DNA of 64,000 nt from Chryseobacterium sp. JAH (GCF_001507335.1 NZ_LMAH01000001.1:744001-808000); one strand, 5' to 3'; counted from the stretch's first letter, positions 36,385 to 45,306 are shown. Program-made: numbers and translations. The notes: a model not told the origin generated them from the sequence alone.

Positions 36385-37263
36385 TTAAAGTTTGAGTTTA
36401 TCTTTAGGAATAAAATAAAAAAACGGCTTGGTTTTTTTGATCGGCGAATAGAATTTTTCCCCTGAAATATAAATTCCTTTTTCATCAACAGCAATTCCTT
36501 CTATCTGCCCAATGGTCAATGCGCTACCTAAATAAAGATGTCTCGGATTTTCTTTGAAAAACATTCCCGATTCGGACTCCTTAAAAATATTGAGAAAAAC
36601 TTCAGTTTTCCTGGTATACCCTACAACATAAAGTTTTTTATCGTAATAATAAGCATCGCTAATCATAAAATCCGTCTGGAAAGATTCAGTTTTCTGAGCA
36701 GCCTGATTTTCAAAATTCTCAGGATCAATCGTGTAATGGGATGTTGCTTTTGAGTTCCATTCTTTGGTAAATACATGAATTTTTCCGTTTAAATAAATCA
36801 TCGATTCCAAATCGAAATCTGTGGAGATGTTTTTAGAAGTAAAATCATTTTGTTCAGGATAATAAAATGAAATGGCTTTCATTAAATCATTCTGTAATTC
36901 GTTATTTTGAAAAGGAACTTTATATATTTTTAAATCTTTTCGCGTTCCTGCGTTGTTACCAAAATCCCCGATGTAAAAATTCCCTCCATCGTTGGCTAAC
37001 GCTTCCCAATCCTTGTTTTCTGCATTCGCTTTTAAAACCTTGAGAATTTTTCCTGAATTTTTATCAATTTCATACAATTCTGCAGGATTTCCGCTATCAT
37101 TAAAGGTATAGAGTTTTCCGTCAAAAAAATTCAATCCAGAAGTTTCCTGAATGGAATCATTTAAAACTGAAACTCTGAATTTTTTAAGCTTAAAAATTTC
37201 TGCCTGTTGAGAAAAAGCAGTTTGAAACGTGAGAACAATAAATATTAGAAAAACCTTCTTCAT
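36385..37263 (-). CDS. Secreted beta-propeller-like protein, unknown function
   Basis: A 292-residue protein with signal peptide MKKVFLIFIVLTFQTAFSQ. The mature part has regular blade-like repeats: LNFFDGKLYTFNDSGNP, WEALANDGGNFYIGDFGNN, MIYLNGKIHVFTKEW, YYDKKLYVVGYTR, IGQIEGIAVDEKGIYISGE. This resembles a six-bladed propeller such as SdiA-regulated or esterase-like phytase families, but I cannot name one. The -7 box ends 4 bases before the ATG, so the message may be leaderless. Confidence 0.75.
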   Translation of the reverse strand: MKKVFLIFIVLTFQTAFSQQAEIFKLKKFRVSVLNDSIQETSGLNFFDGKLYTFNDSGNPAELYEIDKNSGKILKVLKANAENKDWEALANDGGNFYIGDFGNNAGTRKDLKIYKVPFQNNELQNDLMKAISFYYPEQNDFTSKNISTDFDLESMIYLNGKIHVFTKEWNSKATSHYTIDPENFENQAAQKTESFQTDFMISDAYYYDKKLYVVGYTRKTEVFLNIFKESESGMFFKENPRHLYLGSALTIGQIEGIAVDEKGIYISGEKFYSPIKKTKPFFYFIPKDKLKL

Positions 37264-37267
37264 AGCA

Positions 37268-37275
37268 CAAAATTA
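37268..37275 (-). promoter_or_regulatory. -7 box abutting a start codon
   Basis: On the minus strand TAATTTTG ends at 37268, and the ATG of the propeller protein starts at 37263. Transcription would begin at or next to the start codon. Confidence 0.4.
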
Positions 37276-37476
37276 CGGATTTTGGTATGAATGGATTGTT
37301 AAGAATGTAGAGATGATTTTATAGCAAAACCACGTCATGGTTTTCAAATCTGATTATCAAATGGAATGTATGAGTTTAAGAATTTAAACTAAGGCTGCGT
37401 TCGTTCAAAGGTTTGCACCCTATATTTTGTTATGTCGCTACTATATATCCCTTGTAATTATAAAATGAATAAGAAA

Positions 37477-38511
37477 TTATTCAGCGTTTTTATTGGCTAA
37501 CTGTCCACAAGCCGCATCGATGTCTCCACCACGGCTTTTTCTTACCATAACTGTAATTCCGGCTTTTTCGAGTTCGCGAACATACTTTTCTTCAGCAGCT
37601 ATACTTCTGTGATCAAATTTACCTTCACCAATCGGGTTGTATTGGATTAAATTCACTTTAGAAGGAACCTGTCGGCAATATTTAATTAAAGCTTTAATGT
37701 CTTCATCCTTATCATTAATACCCTTCCAGACACAATATTCAAAAGTGATGGTTGAACCTGTTTTTTTATACCAGTATTGAAGCGCATCCATAATATCCGT
37801 TAAAGGGAATTTATCTGAAAACGGCATGATTTCGTTTCGGGTAGATTCTACCGCAGAATGTAGAGATAATGCAAGTTTTACACGCAATTCATCATCTGCC
37901 AACATTTTTATCATCTTTGGAATTCCCGATGTAGAAACAGTAATTCTTCTCGGAGACATTCCCAAACCTTCCGGTTGAGTGATTTTTTTGATGGCTTCAA
38001 CAACATTTTTATAATTCATCATCGGCTCACCCATTCCCATAAAAACGATGTTGGTCAAAGGACGGTTATAATATTCTTTACTTTGCCTGTCTATGAGGGC
38101 GACCTGATCTACAATTTCCGCCACTTCAAGATTCCTCATTCTTTTGAGTTTGGCTGTAGCACAGAATTCACAGTTTAACGAACAGCCAACCTGTGAAGAA
38201 ACACAAGCTGTAGTTCTCGTTTCAGTAGGAATCAGAACAGATTCTACCATGAGCCCATCGTGAAGCTTAACGCCGTTTTTTATCGTTCCGTCAGTAGATT
38301 TTTGAAATTGATCTACCGCTGCCGGATTCATAATAAAATCACGGACAAGATGCTCTCTCAGATCCTTTGAAAGATTCGTCATCTCTTCAAATGAATGAAG
38401 ATTCTTACTCCAGATCCAGTCATAGACCTGCTTAGCACGAAAAGGTTTTTCACCAATGGTACCAAAGTAATCTTTGAGTTGGTCGAGTGATAGAGTTCTG
38501 ATATCTTTCAA
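37477..38511 (-). CDS. rlmN: Dual-specificity RNA methyltransferase RlmN
   Basis: A 344-residue radical-SAM enzyme that methylates C2 of A2503 in 23S rRNA and A37 of some tRNAs. The iron-sulfur motif is CSLNCEFC (CxxxCxxC). GMGEPMMNY binds SAM, and the second, methyl-carrying Cys is in AACGQL near residue 337. The N-terminal KPFRAKQVYDWIW is family-typical. It lies 93 bases downstream of queA on the same strand, and both modify translation RNAs. The spacer has an imperfect AT-rich inverted repeat but no T-tract terminator. Confidence 0.96.
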   Translation of the reverse strand: MKDIRTLSLDQLKDYFGTIGEKPFRAKQVYDWIWSKNLHSFEEMTNLSKDLREHLVRDFIMNPAAVDQFQKSTDGTIKNGVKLHDGLMVESVLIPTETRTTACVSSQVGCSLNCEFCATAKLKRMRNLEVAEIVDQVALIDRQSKEYYNRPLTNIVFMGMGEPMMNYKNVVEAIKKITQPEGLGMSPRRITVSTSGIPKMIKMLADDELRVKLALSLHSAVESTRNEIMPFSDKFPLTDIMDALQYWYKKTGSTITFEYCVWKGINDKDEDIKALIKYCRQVPSKVNLIQYNPIGEGKFDHRSIAAEEKYVRELEKAGITVMVRKSRGGDIDAACGQLANKNAE

Positions 38512-38604
38512 AATATTGTAGATTTTAAATTATAAATTTTAGACTAAAATCCCTCACAACAGTTGGATTTCAATCTAAAATTCATAATCTATAATTTAAA
38601 TTAA

Positions 38605-39654
38605 TTACAAAATAAGCATTGCGTCACCGTAAGAATAGAATTTATATTTTTCTCTTACTGCTTCCTCATATGCTTGCATTAGGAAATCTTTTCCTGCAAA
38701 CGCTGCAATCATCATCATTAAAGTAGACTTTGGCGTATGGAAATTGGTAATCATTGTATTGGCAACTCCAAAATCATGAGGTGGATAGATAAATTTATTT
38801 GTCCAGCCATTGAATGCAGAAATTTTCCTGTTTGAAGAAACTGAAGTTTCAATCGCTCTCATCGTCGTCGTTCCTACTGCACATACTCTTCTGTTTTCCT
38901 GAACAGCTTTGTTGATAATCTCAGCATTTAACTCGTCGATAATGATCTCTTCAGATTCCATTTTGTGCTTAGACAAATCTTCCACTTCGATCGGGTTGAA
39001 AGTTCCCAAACCAACGTGAAGCGTCACCTCAGCAAAATCGATACCTTTAATTTCCAATCTCTTCATCAAATGTCTTGAGAAATGCAGACCTGCAGTAGGT
39101 GCTGCTACAGCTCCTTCTACTTTAGCATAAATAGTTTGGTATCTTTCAGCATCTTCAGGTTCTACGTCTCTTTTGATATATTTTGGGAGAGGAGTTTCTC
39201 CTAATTCTTTCAATTTCGTTCTGAATTCTTCGTAAGAACCGTCGAATAAAAATCTCAACGTTCTTCCTCTTGAAGTTGTATTATCGATAACCTCAGCAAC
39301 CAAAGACTCATCTTCTGTAAAGAATAATTTATTTCCAATTCTGATTTTTCTTGCAGGATCAACCAAAACATCCCAAACGCGGGTTTCTTTATCAAGCTCT
39401 CTTAAAAGGAAAACTTCAATTTTAGCTCCGGTTTTTTCCTTATTTCCATAAAGACGAGCCGGGAAAACTTTAGTATTGTTAAAAATGAACAAATCTTTTT
39501 CGTCGAAATAATCTACAACGTCTTTGAATGTTTTATGCTCTATCGTTTGAGTTTTTCTATCAAGAACCATCAACCTTGACTCGTCTCTGTGCTCAGACGG
39601 GTGCTCTGCCAATAATTCTTCAGGGAGATCAAAATTAAAATCGGATGTCTTCAT
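38605..39654 (-). CDS. queA: tRNA preQ1-34 S-adenosylmethionine ribosyltransferase-isomerase
   Basis: A 349-residue QueA protein, which transfers and isomerises the ribosyl moiety of SAM onto preQ1 in tRNA to make epoxyqueuosine. Landmarks are [53 protein letters not shown], and TTTMRAIE. The length is normal. A good promoter lies 58 bases upstream and probably also drives rlmN. Confidence 0.97.
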   Translation of the reverse strand: MKTSDFNFDLPEELLAEHPSEHRDESRLMVLDRKTQTIEHKTFKDVVDYFDEKDLFIFNNTKVFPARLYGNKEKTGAKIEVFLLRELDKETRVWDVLVDPARKIRIGNKLFFTEDESLVAEVIDNTTSRGRTLRFLFDGSYEEFRTKLKELGETPLPKYIKRDVEPEDAERYQTIYAKVEGAVAAPTAGLHFSRHLMKRLEIKGIDFAEVTLHVGLGTFNPIEVEDLSKHKMESEEIIIDELNAEIINKAVQENRRVCAVGTTTMRAIETSVSSNRKISAFNGWTNKFIYPPHDFGVANTMITNFHTPKSTLMMMIAAFAGKDFLMQAYEEAVREKYKFYSYGDAMLIL

Positions 39655-39711
39655 TTTTTAAATTACGGTTTAAAAATTACACGAAAATTACGGATGTAAT
39701 TTTTCGGACTG

Positions 39712-39743
39712 CAAATATACAACATTCAATACCCTTTTGTCAA
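39712..39743 (-). promoter_or_regulatory. Promoter of queA(-rlmN)
   Basis: On the minus strand TTG (39743-39741) and TATATTTG (39719-39712) are separated by 21 bases, matching the Bacteroidota consensus in both boxes and spacing. Confidence 0.7.
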
Positions 39744-39854
39744 GTCTTTATTTCACAATCGGTACTGACAGGGATTTTAAAGCATGACATTTTTTTATTT
39801 AATGGAATTATTTGATAAAAAAACACTATTTTAGGCTGATTTAAAATTACACCT

Positions 39855-40547
39855 ATGAGCAAATATTCTTTAGAAGAATTCGTAAAAGAAACCAAAGAAA
39901 ATCCCCTTGAGAGAGATTATTTCGAATTGGAAAAACCTGCACTTTTAGAAATCAACCTCAACAATCAGGCAGTCTGGACAAAAACCGGAAGTATGGTCGG
40001 ATATGTAGGAAACGTCAACTTTGAAAGACAAGGAATGCTTTCCGGCGGATTGGGAAATCTGTTGAAAAAAGCACTTAGTGGTGAAGGTGCCAAACTGATG
40101 AAAGCAGAAGGAACAGGCAAACTTTATGTTGCTGACTCCGGAAAAAAGGTCAGAATTCTGTATTTAAACAACGAAACACTTTTCGTAAACGGAAATGATG
40201 TCCTAGCGCACGAACAAAGTGTTAAAAGCGATATCACTATGCTGAAAAGTATTGCAGGCATGATGTCCGGCGGATTGTTTCAAGTAAAACTTTCAGGAAC
40301 CGGGCATATCGCCATCACAACTCACGGAGAACCACTGACTTTGATGGTCACTCCGGATGCTCCAGTTTTCACGGATCCTAATGCAACAGTTGCATGGTCA
40401 GGAAATTTAAGCCCTGAACTGAAAACCAACGTTTCTTTTAAAAGTTTGATTGGAAGAGGAAGCGGTGAAGAATTTCAGATGAAGTTTTCCGGAAATGGAT
40501 GGGTACTGATACAGCCTTATGAGGAGGTTTATACGATCGAGAAATAA
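39855..40547 (+). CDS. AIM24-family protein
   Basis: A 230-residue beta-rich protein of the AIM24 family (TRAP-like double-stranded beta-helix). Recognised features are FELEKPALLEINLNNQAVWTKTGSMVGY, RQGMLSGGLGNLLKKALSGEG, GTGKLYVAD, and the closing FQMKFSGNGWVLIQP. Bacterial members have no established biochemical role; yeast Aim24 is mitochondrial. The gene appears monocistronic and is closed by a strong bidirectional terminator. Confidence 0.9.
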   Translation: MSKYSLEEFVKETKENPLERDYFELEKPALLEINLNNQAVWTKTGSMVGYVGNVNFERQGMLSGGLGNLLKKALSGEGAKLMKAEGTGKLYVADSGKKVRILYLNNETLFVNGNDVLAHEQSVKSDITMLKSIAGMMSGGLFQVKLSGTGHIAITTHGEPLTLMVTPDAPVFTDPNATVAWSGNLSPELKTNVSFKSLIGRGSGEEFQMKFSGNGWVLIQPYEEVYTIEK

Positions 40548-40568
40548 CAGCAAATATTCTACTATTTA

Positions 40569-40602
40569 TGCAAAAGCAGGAGCGAACACTCCTGCTTTTG
40601 CA
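40569..40602 (+). terminator. Bidirectional terminator, 14-bp stem
   Basis: A perfect stem TGCAAAAGCAGGAG/CTCCTGCTTTTGCA (40569-40582, 40589-40602) with a 6-base loop lies between convergent genes and serves both the AIM24 gene and the glycosylase gene, whose stop codon is right beside it. Confidence 0.8.
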
Positions 40603-40603
40603 T

Positions 40604-41092
40604 TTAAATATTTTCTACAATCATTTTCCAATCTTCCAGCTTTTTTTCGAAAGAAATCGTGTGAAGAGGACTTGTCGAGGGCAATAAATAAACGGGAATC
40701 TTAAAGTTTTTGCCCAATAGTTTCTGTAAATTTTTATAAGATTTCCCTCCGTTACAGAAAATTGCTTTTACATTTGGATATTCTTCTAAAAGTTCAGGAA
40801 TCTGATTGGCTTCTTCATTTTTTATCTCAGAATCTAAACTTCCTTTTCTCTCGCAGGAATCGATGACATCCCAAAGAGCAATGTGATGCTTTTTTAAAAT
40901 AGCAATTCTTTCCTTATAATTTTCGGTAAATTCTTCGTGAAATAATTCAAAAATAATCTTCCAGAATTTATTTTGCGGATGACCATAATATTGTTGTTTT
41001 TCTAAAGATTTCACACCTGGAATTGAACCTAAAATTAATATTTTAGACGCATTGTCGATGATTGGGGAAAAAGAAGAAATACGGTTTTGCAT
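40604..41092 (-). CDS. DNA-deoxyinosine glycosylase (UDG superfamily)
   Basis: A 162-residue DNA repair enzyme starting at the ATG at 41092; an in-frame TTG at 41107 is unlikely. The fold signature is ILGSIPGVKSLEKQQYYGHP with NKFWKI, the pattern of the hypoxanthine-DNA glycosylase branch. The second motif is STSPLHT near the C-terminus. Such enzymes excise deaminated adenine (hypoxanthine) from DNA. Single-gene unit. Confidence 0.85.
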   Translation of the reverse strand: MQNRISSFSPIIDNASKILILGSIPGVKSLEKQQYYGHPQNKFWKIIFELFHEEFTENYKERIAILKKHHIALWDVIDSCERKGSLDSEIKNEEANQIPELLEEYPNVKAIFCNGGKSYKNLQKLLGKNFKIPVYLLPSTSPLHTISFEKKLEDWKMIVENI

Positions 41093-41140
41093 GGTTAAAT
41101 ATATCAATTTTGTCTAACTCCTAACAATATTATAAAAACA

Positions 41141-41162
41141 AAAAGCGGACTAAAGTCCGCTT
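41141..41162 (-). terminator. Intrinsic terminator after S9 peptidase
   Basis: An 8-bp stem AAGCGGAC/GTCCGCTT with loop TAAA (41143-41162) and A-run to the left, 31 bases past the peptidase stop. Confidence 0.8.
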
Positions 41163-41193
41163 CTACTGATATTTTAAAGAATTATTTTTTAAA

Positions 41194-43188
41194 TTACAAA
41201 GTTTCTTTTAGCCAATCAAAAAATTCTCTTTGCCAAACCAAACCGTTTTGAGGATGAAGCACCCAGTGATTTTCGTTGGGAAAATACACTAATTTTGATT
41301 TTAACCCTTTTAATTTCGCAGCCTGGAAAGCTTCCTGCCCCTGCTCATAAGGAACTCTATAGTCAATTCCACCCTGGAAAATCATGATGGGCTTGTTCCA
41401 TTTGTCAACGAAGTTGCTTGGGTTGAATTCTGTATAGGCTTTTGGTAAAGGTTTTTCCCAAGGCGAACCTAGGTCCCAGTTGGCAAACCATAGTTCTTCA
41501 GTCGTCAAATACCAAGATTTCATATCAAATAATCCATCGTGAGCAATGAAGGTTTTGAATCTGTTGTTATGAATTCCAGCTAACATAAAAACGCTATAAC
41601 CACCGTAACTTGCACCAACTGCTGCTACTCTTTCACCATCAACGTAAGGTAATGTTTTTGCAAAATCTGTTGCTGCCAGATAATCTCTCATCGGTTGTCC
41701 GCCCCAGTCTTTTGAGATTTCCTCATTCCATTTTGTTCCCCAGCCCGGCATCCCTCTTCTGTTTGGTGCCACCACGATATATCCGTTGGCTGCCATTAAA
41801 GCAAAATTCCATCTTGTGCTGAAGAATTGGGTTAATGCGGATTGTGGACCTCCTTGACAATACACTAGAGTCGGATATTTTTTACTTGGATCGAAGTTGG
41901 CTGGATAATGAAACCATACGCCCATTTCTTTTCCGTCTGTCGTTTTGACCATTTTCAGCTCAGATTTCCCTTGGGCTAATTTTGCATAAGCATCTTTATT
42001 CGCTTCGGTAACTGGCTTCAGTTCTCCATTTTTAAGATTCACAGAGAATATTTCTGAGGCATGATTGATATCTGTTTTTGAAACCAGCAATGAACTTTTC
42101 TGGTCCGCAAAAATTTCATTCACATCAAAGTCACCTTTTGTGATCTGCTGAACTTTTGAATCTTTAGGATTTAAAGAAAATAATTGCTTTGTTCCTCTGA
42201 AAGCCGCTGTGAAGTAAATTGCTTTAGAATCTCCAGCCCAGAAAACATCTCCGGAAACGCTTTCGTCCCAAGCTTTGGTTAGGTTTGAAGTTTTCCCTGA
42301 TTTCCAGTCCATCAGTTTGATATCATTTTTATCCGCTTCGTAGCCGTCTCTTTCCATACTTTGCCAAAGCAATGATTTTCCGTCGGGACTGAATTTTGGA
42401 TTCACATCGTACCCTTTATTTGATTCAGTTAGATTTTTTGTTGATCCTGAAGCCAAATCGTAAGCAAAAATATCGGTGTTGGTGCTTGTAGAATATTCTT
42501 TCCCGCTTTTAGGTTTTGTAACATATAATAGCTGGGTAGAATCCGGACTGAATACAAAATCTTCTGCTCCACCGAATGGTCTTTGCGGAGAATCCCAGGT
42601 TTTTCCTTCCACCAGATCTTTTGCAGAATCTGCGTTAGCAGAAGTATTCACGACAAAAACATGATTGTATTTTCCTTCATTGAAATAATCCCAATGTCTG
42701 TGGTTCAAATCGGTATAAACCTGAGCTGTCGTTTTTGGAGTGTCCGCATATTTATCTTTGCCCATTAATTTCTCAACCAAAACCTGTTTGCTGAAAGCAA
42801 TTTTCTTTCCGTCGGGAGAAATGACAACGTTATCCACTTCACCGATAGTATAAAATTCTGACCAGGTTTTTCCGCTGTCTTTTGAAAGGAAAATTTTATC
42901 TCCTTCCTGAGCATACAATCCGTTTTTATCCCACTGAATTAAAGCTTTTTTACCAAGATCAATTTTGGAAGACTGATTATTGACAGCATTCAGAAAATAA
43001 TTCTCGTTTTTTGTTTTTTCAGTTTTAAGATCGACCTGTCCTACTCTGTAAATAAGCGATGAGTGGTCTGGAGAGACCGCCTGTACCCCGACTTTCTTTA
43101 AAGTCCATAGAATTTCGGGCGTCATGAGTTGTTGTGCATTCATTAAAAGAGGTGCTGCCAAAGCGAGCAGACTGTACTTTAATTTCAT
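41194..43188 (-). CDS. S9 family serine peptidase (acylaminoacyl/prolyl oligopeptidase type)
   Basis: A 664-residue exported peptidase with signal peptide MKLKYSLLALAAPLLMNAQ. WD40-like propeller repeats fill the N-terminal two-thirds (FVFSPDSTQLLYV, NPKFSPDGKSLLW, VFWAGDSKAIYFT). The alpha/beta-hydrolase domain follows, with nucleophile Ser527 in GASYGGYS, Asp in GGIDYRVPYEQ, and His in PNENHWVL. The propeller restricts access to short peptides, so it probably finishes extracellular peptide breakdown in the periplasm. Closed by its own terminator. Confidence 0.94.
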   Translation of the reverse strand: MKLKYSLLALAAPLLMNAQQLMTPEILWTLKKVGVQAVSPDHSSLIYRVGQVDLKTEKTKNENYFLNAVNNQSSKIDLGKKALIQWDKNGLYAQEGDKIFLSKDSGKTWSEFYTIGEVDNVVISPDGKKIAFSKQVLVEKLMGKDKYADTPKTTAQVYTDLNHRHWDYFNEGKYNHVFVVNTSANADSAKDLVEGKTWDSPQRPFGGAEDFVFSPDSTQLLYVTKPKSGKEYSTSTNTDIFAYDLASGSTKNLTESNKGYDVNPKFSPDGKSLLWQSMERDGYEADKNDIKLMDWKSGKTSNLTKAWDESVSGDVFWAGDSKAIYFTAAFRGTKQLFSLNPKDSKVQQITKGDFDVNEIFADQKSSLLVSKTDINHASEIFSVNLKNGELKPVTEANKDAYAKLAQGKSELKMVKTTDGKEMGVWFHYPANFDPSKKYPTLVYCQGGPQSALTQFFSTRWNFALMAANGYIVVAPNRRGMPGWGTKWNEEISKDWGGQPMRDYLAATDFAKTLPYVDGERVAAVGASYGGYSVFMLAGIHNNRFKTFIAHDGLFDMKSWYLTTEELWFANWDLGSPWEKPLPKAYTEFNPSNFVDKWNKPIMIFQGGIDYRVPYEQGQEAFQAAKLKGLKSKLVYFPNENHWVLHPQNGLVWQREFFDWLKETL

Positions 43189-43250
43189 ATGTAGATCATT
43201 TAAGAACTTCAGAATTAAAATTCATCCGTTTATTTTATTTCAAAGATTGC

Positions 43251-43258
43251 CAAAGTTA
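43251..43258 (-). promoter_or_regulatory. Putative -7 box of the S9 peptidase gene
   Basis: On the minus strand TAACTTTG fits TAnnTTTG, 62 bases before the ATG. No -33 TTG seen. Confidence 0.35.
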
Positions 43259-43329
43259 ATATTTAAAATAAAAATGAACTAAAAAATAAGCAGTTTAGTT
43301 TAATTTTTAAACCAGAAATATCCCAAATA

Positions 43330-43358
43330 AAAAATCGCCAGCTGAAAAACTGACGATT
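43330..43358 (-). terminator. Intrinsic terminator after holin-like gene
   Basis: A 9-bp stem AATCGCCAG/CTGACGATT (one wobble pair in minus-strand RNA) at 43333-43341 and 43350-43358, with A-run to the left. Confidence 0.65.
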
Positions 43359-43384
43359 ATAAGTAGTTGTAAATAATCTTTGAT

Positions 43385-43729
43385 TTAATCTTTATCAGCA
43401 AACATCGAATTCGCCAGCGAAGTAATGATTGAAAGCAAAATACTGAAAATAAATGCCCACCAAAAACCATTGACCTCCATAGAATCAATAAAATAGTCAG
43501 CTATTAAAACGATGATCGCATTGATGACCAAGGCGAAGAAGCCTAGTGTGATAATTGTCAACGGAAGCCCGAAAAGACTTAAAATAGGTTTTAAAATAAG
43601 ATTTAAAACTCCTAAAACGATAGCGAAGATAATTGCCGTAGAAAATCCTTCAAAATGGACTCCCGGTAAAACTTTAGTCAATAGAAAAGCTACCACAGCT
43701 GTGATTAGTAGACGAATTATTAAGTTCAT
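43385..43729 (-). CDS. YvlD-like 'phage holin family' membrane protein
   Basis: A 114-residue protein with four membrane helices. It matches the YvlD/'phage holin family' profile in its typical order: LLITAVVAFLLTKVLPGV, GFSTAIIFAIVLGVLNLILKP, LFGLPLTIITLGFFALVINAI, and a final GFWWAFIFSILLSII. Despite the family name, members are chromosomal membrane proteins of unknown function, and nothing phage-like surrounds this gene. Single-gene unit. Confidence 0.88.
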   Translation of the reverse strand: MNLIIRLLITAVVAFLLTKVLPGVHFEGFSTAIIFAIVLGVLNLILKPILSLFGLPLTIITLGFFALVINAIIVLIADYFIDSMEVNGFWWAFIFSILLSIITSLANSMFADKD

Positions 43730-43830
43730 GATTTTAATTTTAATATTATGTTATCTGCGGAACAAATGTCATTCCAAATCTATGAAAACACCGATGAATT
43801 CTAAACATACCGGCAATTAAATTTTTAATT

Positions 43831-44253
43831 CTATTTAATTTTCATCATCGTTACCAAAGAAGTGGCAACATGACTTTCTGATGTGCGATCTTCCTTCACA
43901 GTATAGATCTCAGTTCTTATGACACAGATTTTACTTCCCCCCTTCACCACATAAGCTTTCGAAACTAATGCATCACCGATAGCGGGACGCAGATAATTTA
44001 CTTTTAATTCCACCGTAACTACATATGCATCTTCCGGATAATGACTCACTGCTGCGTAACCGGACGAGACATCAACCAGAGAAGCAATCATGGCACCGTT
44101 AAACATTCCTGCAGTACGGGTCATCAATTCCATTTTTGGAATTTTAATAGAAACAAAATCGGTTTCTACTTCCAGAAGTTCGGCTTTGTAGAATTTCAAC
44201 GTTTCTGAGCGGTTGAAACTGTCGGTCATAAGTTGTTTTTTCTCTTGAGTCAT
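43831..44253 (-). CDS. PaaI-type hotdog thioesterase
   Basis: A 140-residue hotdog-fold protein. FNGAMIASLVDVSSGYAAVS is the central helix with the catalytic-type Asp, followed by VVTVELKVNYLRPAIGDALVSKAYVVKGG, typical of acyl-CoA thioesterases of the PaaI/YdiI group acting as tetramers in the cytoplasm. The first residues (to about 12) are not part of the fold, so the ATG at 44223 is a possible alternative start. The upstream gap holds a heptanucleotide tandem repeat starting 11 bases before the ATG. Confidence 0.85.
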   Translation of the reverse strand: MTQEKKQLMTDSFNRSETLKFYKAELLEVETDFVSIKIPKMELMTRTAGMFNGAMIASLVDVSSGYAAVSHYPEDAYVVTVELKVNYLRPAIGDALVSKAYVVKGGSKICVIRTEIYTVKEDRTSESHVATSLVTMMKIK

Positions 44254-44263
44254 GGGATAATAA

Positions 44264-44319
44264 TTGATGGTTAATGGTTGATGGTTGATGGTTGATGGTT
44301 GATGGTTGATGGTTGATGG
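44264..44319. repeat. Heptanucleotide tandem repeat, 8 copies
   Basis: Eight consecutive copies of TTGATGG; the second has A for G (TTAATGG) and the rest are identical. The array lies between the divergent thioesterase (ATG at 44253) and nuclease-like gene (about 44479), in the place where the thioesterase leader or promoter must be. A 7-base unit is prone to copy-number change by slippage. Confidence 0.95.
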
Positions 44320-44478
44320 TTACAAAGTTCTTTAAAATAATCTTTAATTCATGCAGATTGTTTTTTTTATCTTCGCTTCAAGGTTACATTTTTCATCTTT
44401 GTTAATGATGCTGTTTTTGATTAATAGCAATTATTAGATACTTTTATTTTAAATCAAATAATTTAAAACAATAATGAA

Positions 44479-45306
44479 TTGAATACTTTCGAAGAAAAAT
44501 CCATTTTCAAGCTATTCCAAAAAGCATTTAAGAATATGCCGTTAGGAACAGCTGAATTTGGCGATGCGCCTGACGTAACTTACAGGTTGCCTAGTGGGAA
44601 GATTATTGGAATTGAAATAACAGAAGCTGTTTACGATGAGAAGTCTATCGGCAGTAGAGAGGGACAAATCAAATTCAACTATGATGTTATAGAAAAACTC
44701 AAAGATGAATTACCTTTTAAATTTGTTATTGATATTACGCTGAATACTAAGATTAAACTTAAACAAAATAACAGAAAATTAGTCATTGAGAATCTAAAAA
44801 AGTTTTGCGTTAAAGAGTTTGCTAGCTTAAATTCATATGAAACAATTCATTTTGAAAATCTGGAATTAGATTGGAGTGATTTAAACAATGAAATAAAAAA
44901 ACAACTTTTGGCTCAAGGCTACCGCAAACTCCCAATTGAAATTTCAACAATTGCTATAACGAGAAATGATAATATTACAAACTCAACTCATATGGAGTCA
45001 ACGTTCGGAGTCATTCCTGATTTCACTGATGAAAATTTAGATAAAATATTAGCAAAAAAAAATAACTCTTTAAAAAAATATAAACTTTGTGATGAGCAAT
45101 GGTTGCTTATAATTGAAGGTTGGGATTTTTACAGTTATTATCAGGAAATAAATATTACGAAAAAATTACAACTTGTTTTGATAGAGTTTTTATGTACAGA
45201 AGATTTAGCTCCGAAGTATCAATGCTTAAGTAACTTTAGAATCGCTTCTCGAAATTCCTTCAGCAATATAAATCCAAAATCCCCTACCTTTGCAAAATGG
45301 AATTAG
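44479..45306 (+). CDS. PD-(D/E)XK nuclease-like protein, start uncertain
   Basis: A 275-residue protein of no named family. DAPDVTY followed by GKIIGIEITEA (residues about 28-52) looks like the core of PD-(D/E)XK nucleases, an Asp and then ExT/K on the next strand. The segment DEQWLLIIEGWD near residue 215 also recurs in such proteins. The frame has no ATG before codon 20: it opens at TTG 44479, while an ATG at 44474 reads ATG AAT TGA. Either TTG is used or one base has been lost. It is more AT-rich than its neighbours, has a phage/defence-like look, and overlaps the helicase gene by 10 bases. Confidence 0.6.
   Translation: MNTFEEKSIFKLFQKAFKNMPLGTAEFGDAPDVTYRLPSGKIIGIEITEAVYDEKSIGSREGQIKFNYDVIEKLKDELPFKFVIDITLNTKIKLKQNNRKLVIENLKKFCVKEFASLNSYETIHFENLELDWSDLNNEIKKQLLAQGYRKLPIEISTIAITRNDNITNSTHMESTFGVIPDFTDENLDKILAKKNNSLKKYKLCDEQWLLIIEGWDFYSYYQEINITKKLQLVLIEFLCTEDLAPKYQCLSNFRIASRNSFSNINPKSPTFAKWN
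45285..45292 (+). promoter_or_regulatory. -7 box just before the helicase start
   Basis: TACCTTTG ends 4 bases before the ATG at 45297, inside the 3' end of the preceding gene. The start point would fall on or beside the ATG. Confidence 0.45.

Noticed and set aside
37380..37470. Repeat element between the propeller and rlmN genes
   Set aside because: The GTTTGCACCC and TTTTGTTATGTCGC pieces look familiar, but no inverted repeat or second copy in the window supports it.
38512..38604. Inverted repeat between queA and rlmN as terminator
   Set aside because: It is AT-rich and imperfect with no T tract; the genes are probably co-transcribed.
43385..43729. Evidence of a prophage from the 'phage holin family' gene
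   Set aside because: The YvlD-like family is chromosomal, and no other phage gene lies nearby.
44264..44319. CRISPR array
   Set aside because: The repeats are 7 bases with no spacers and no cas genes.
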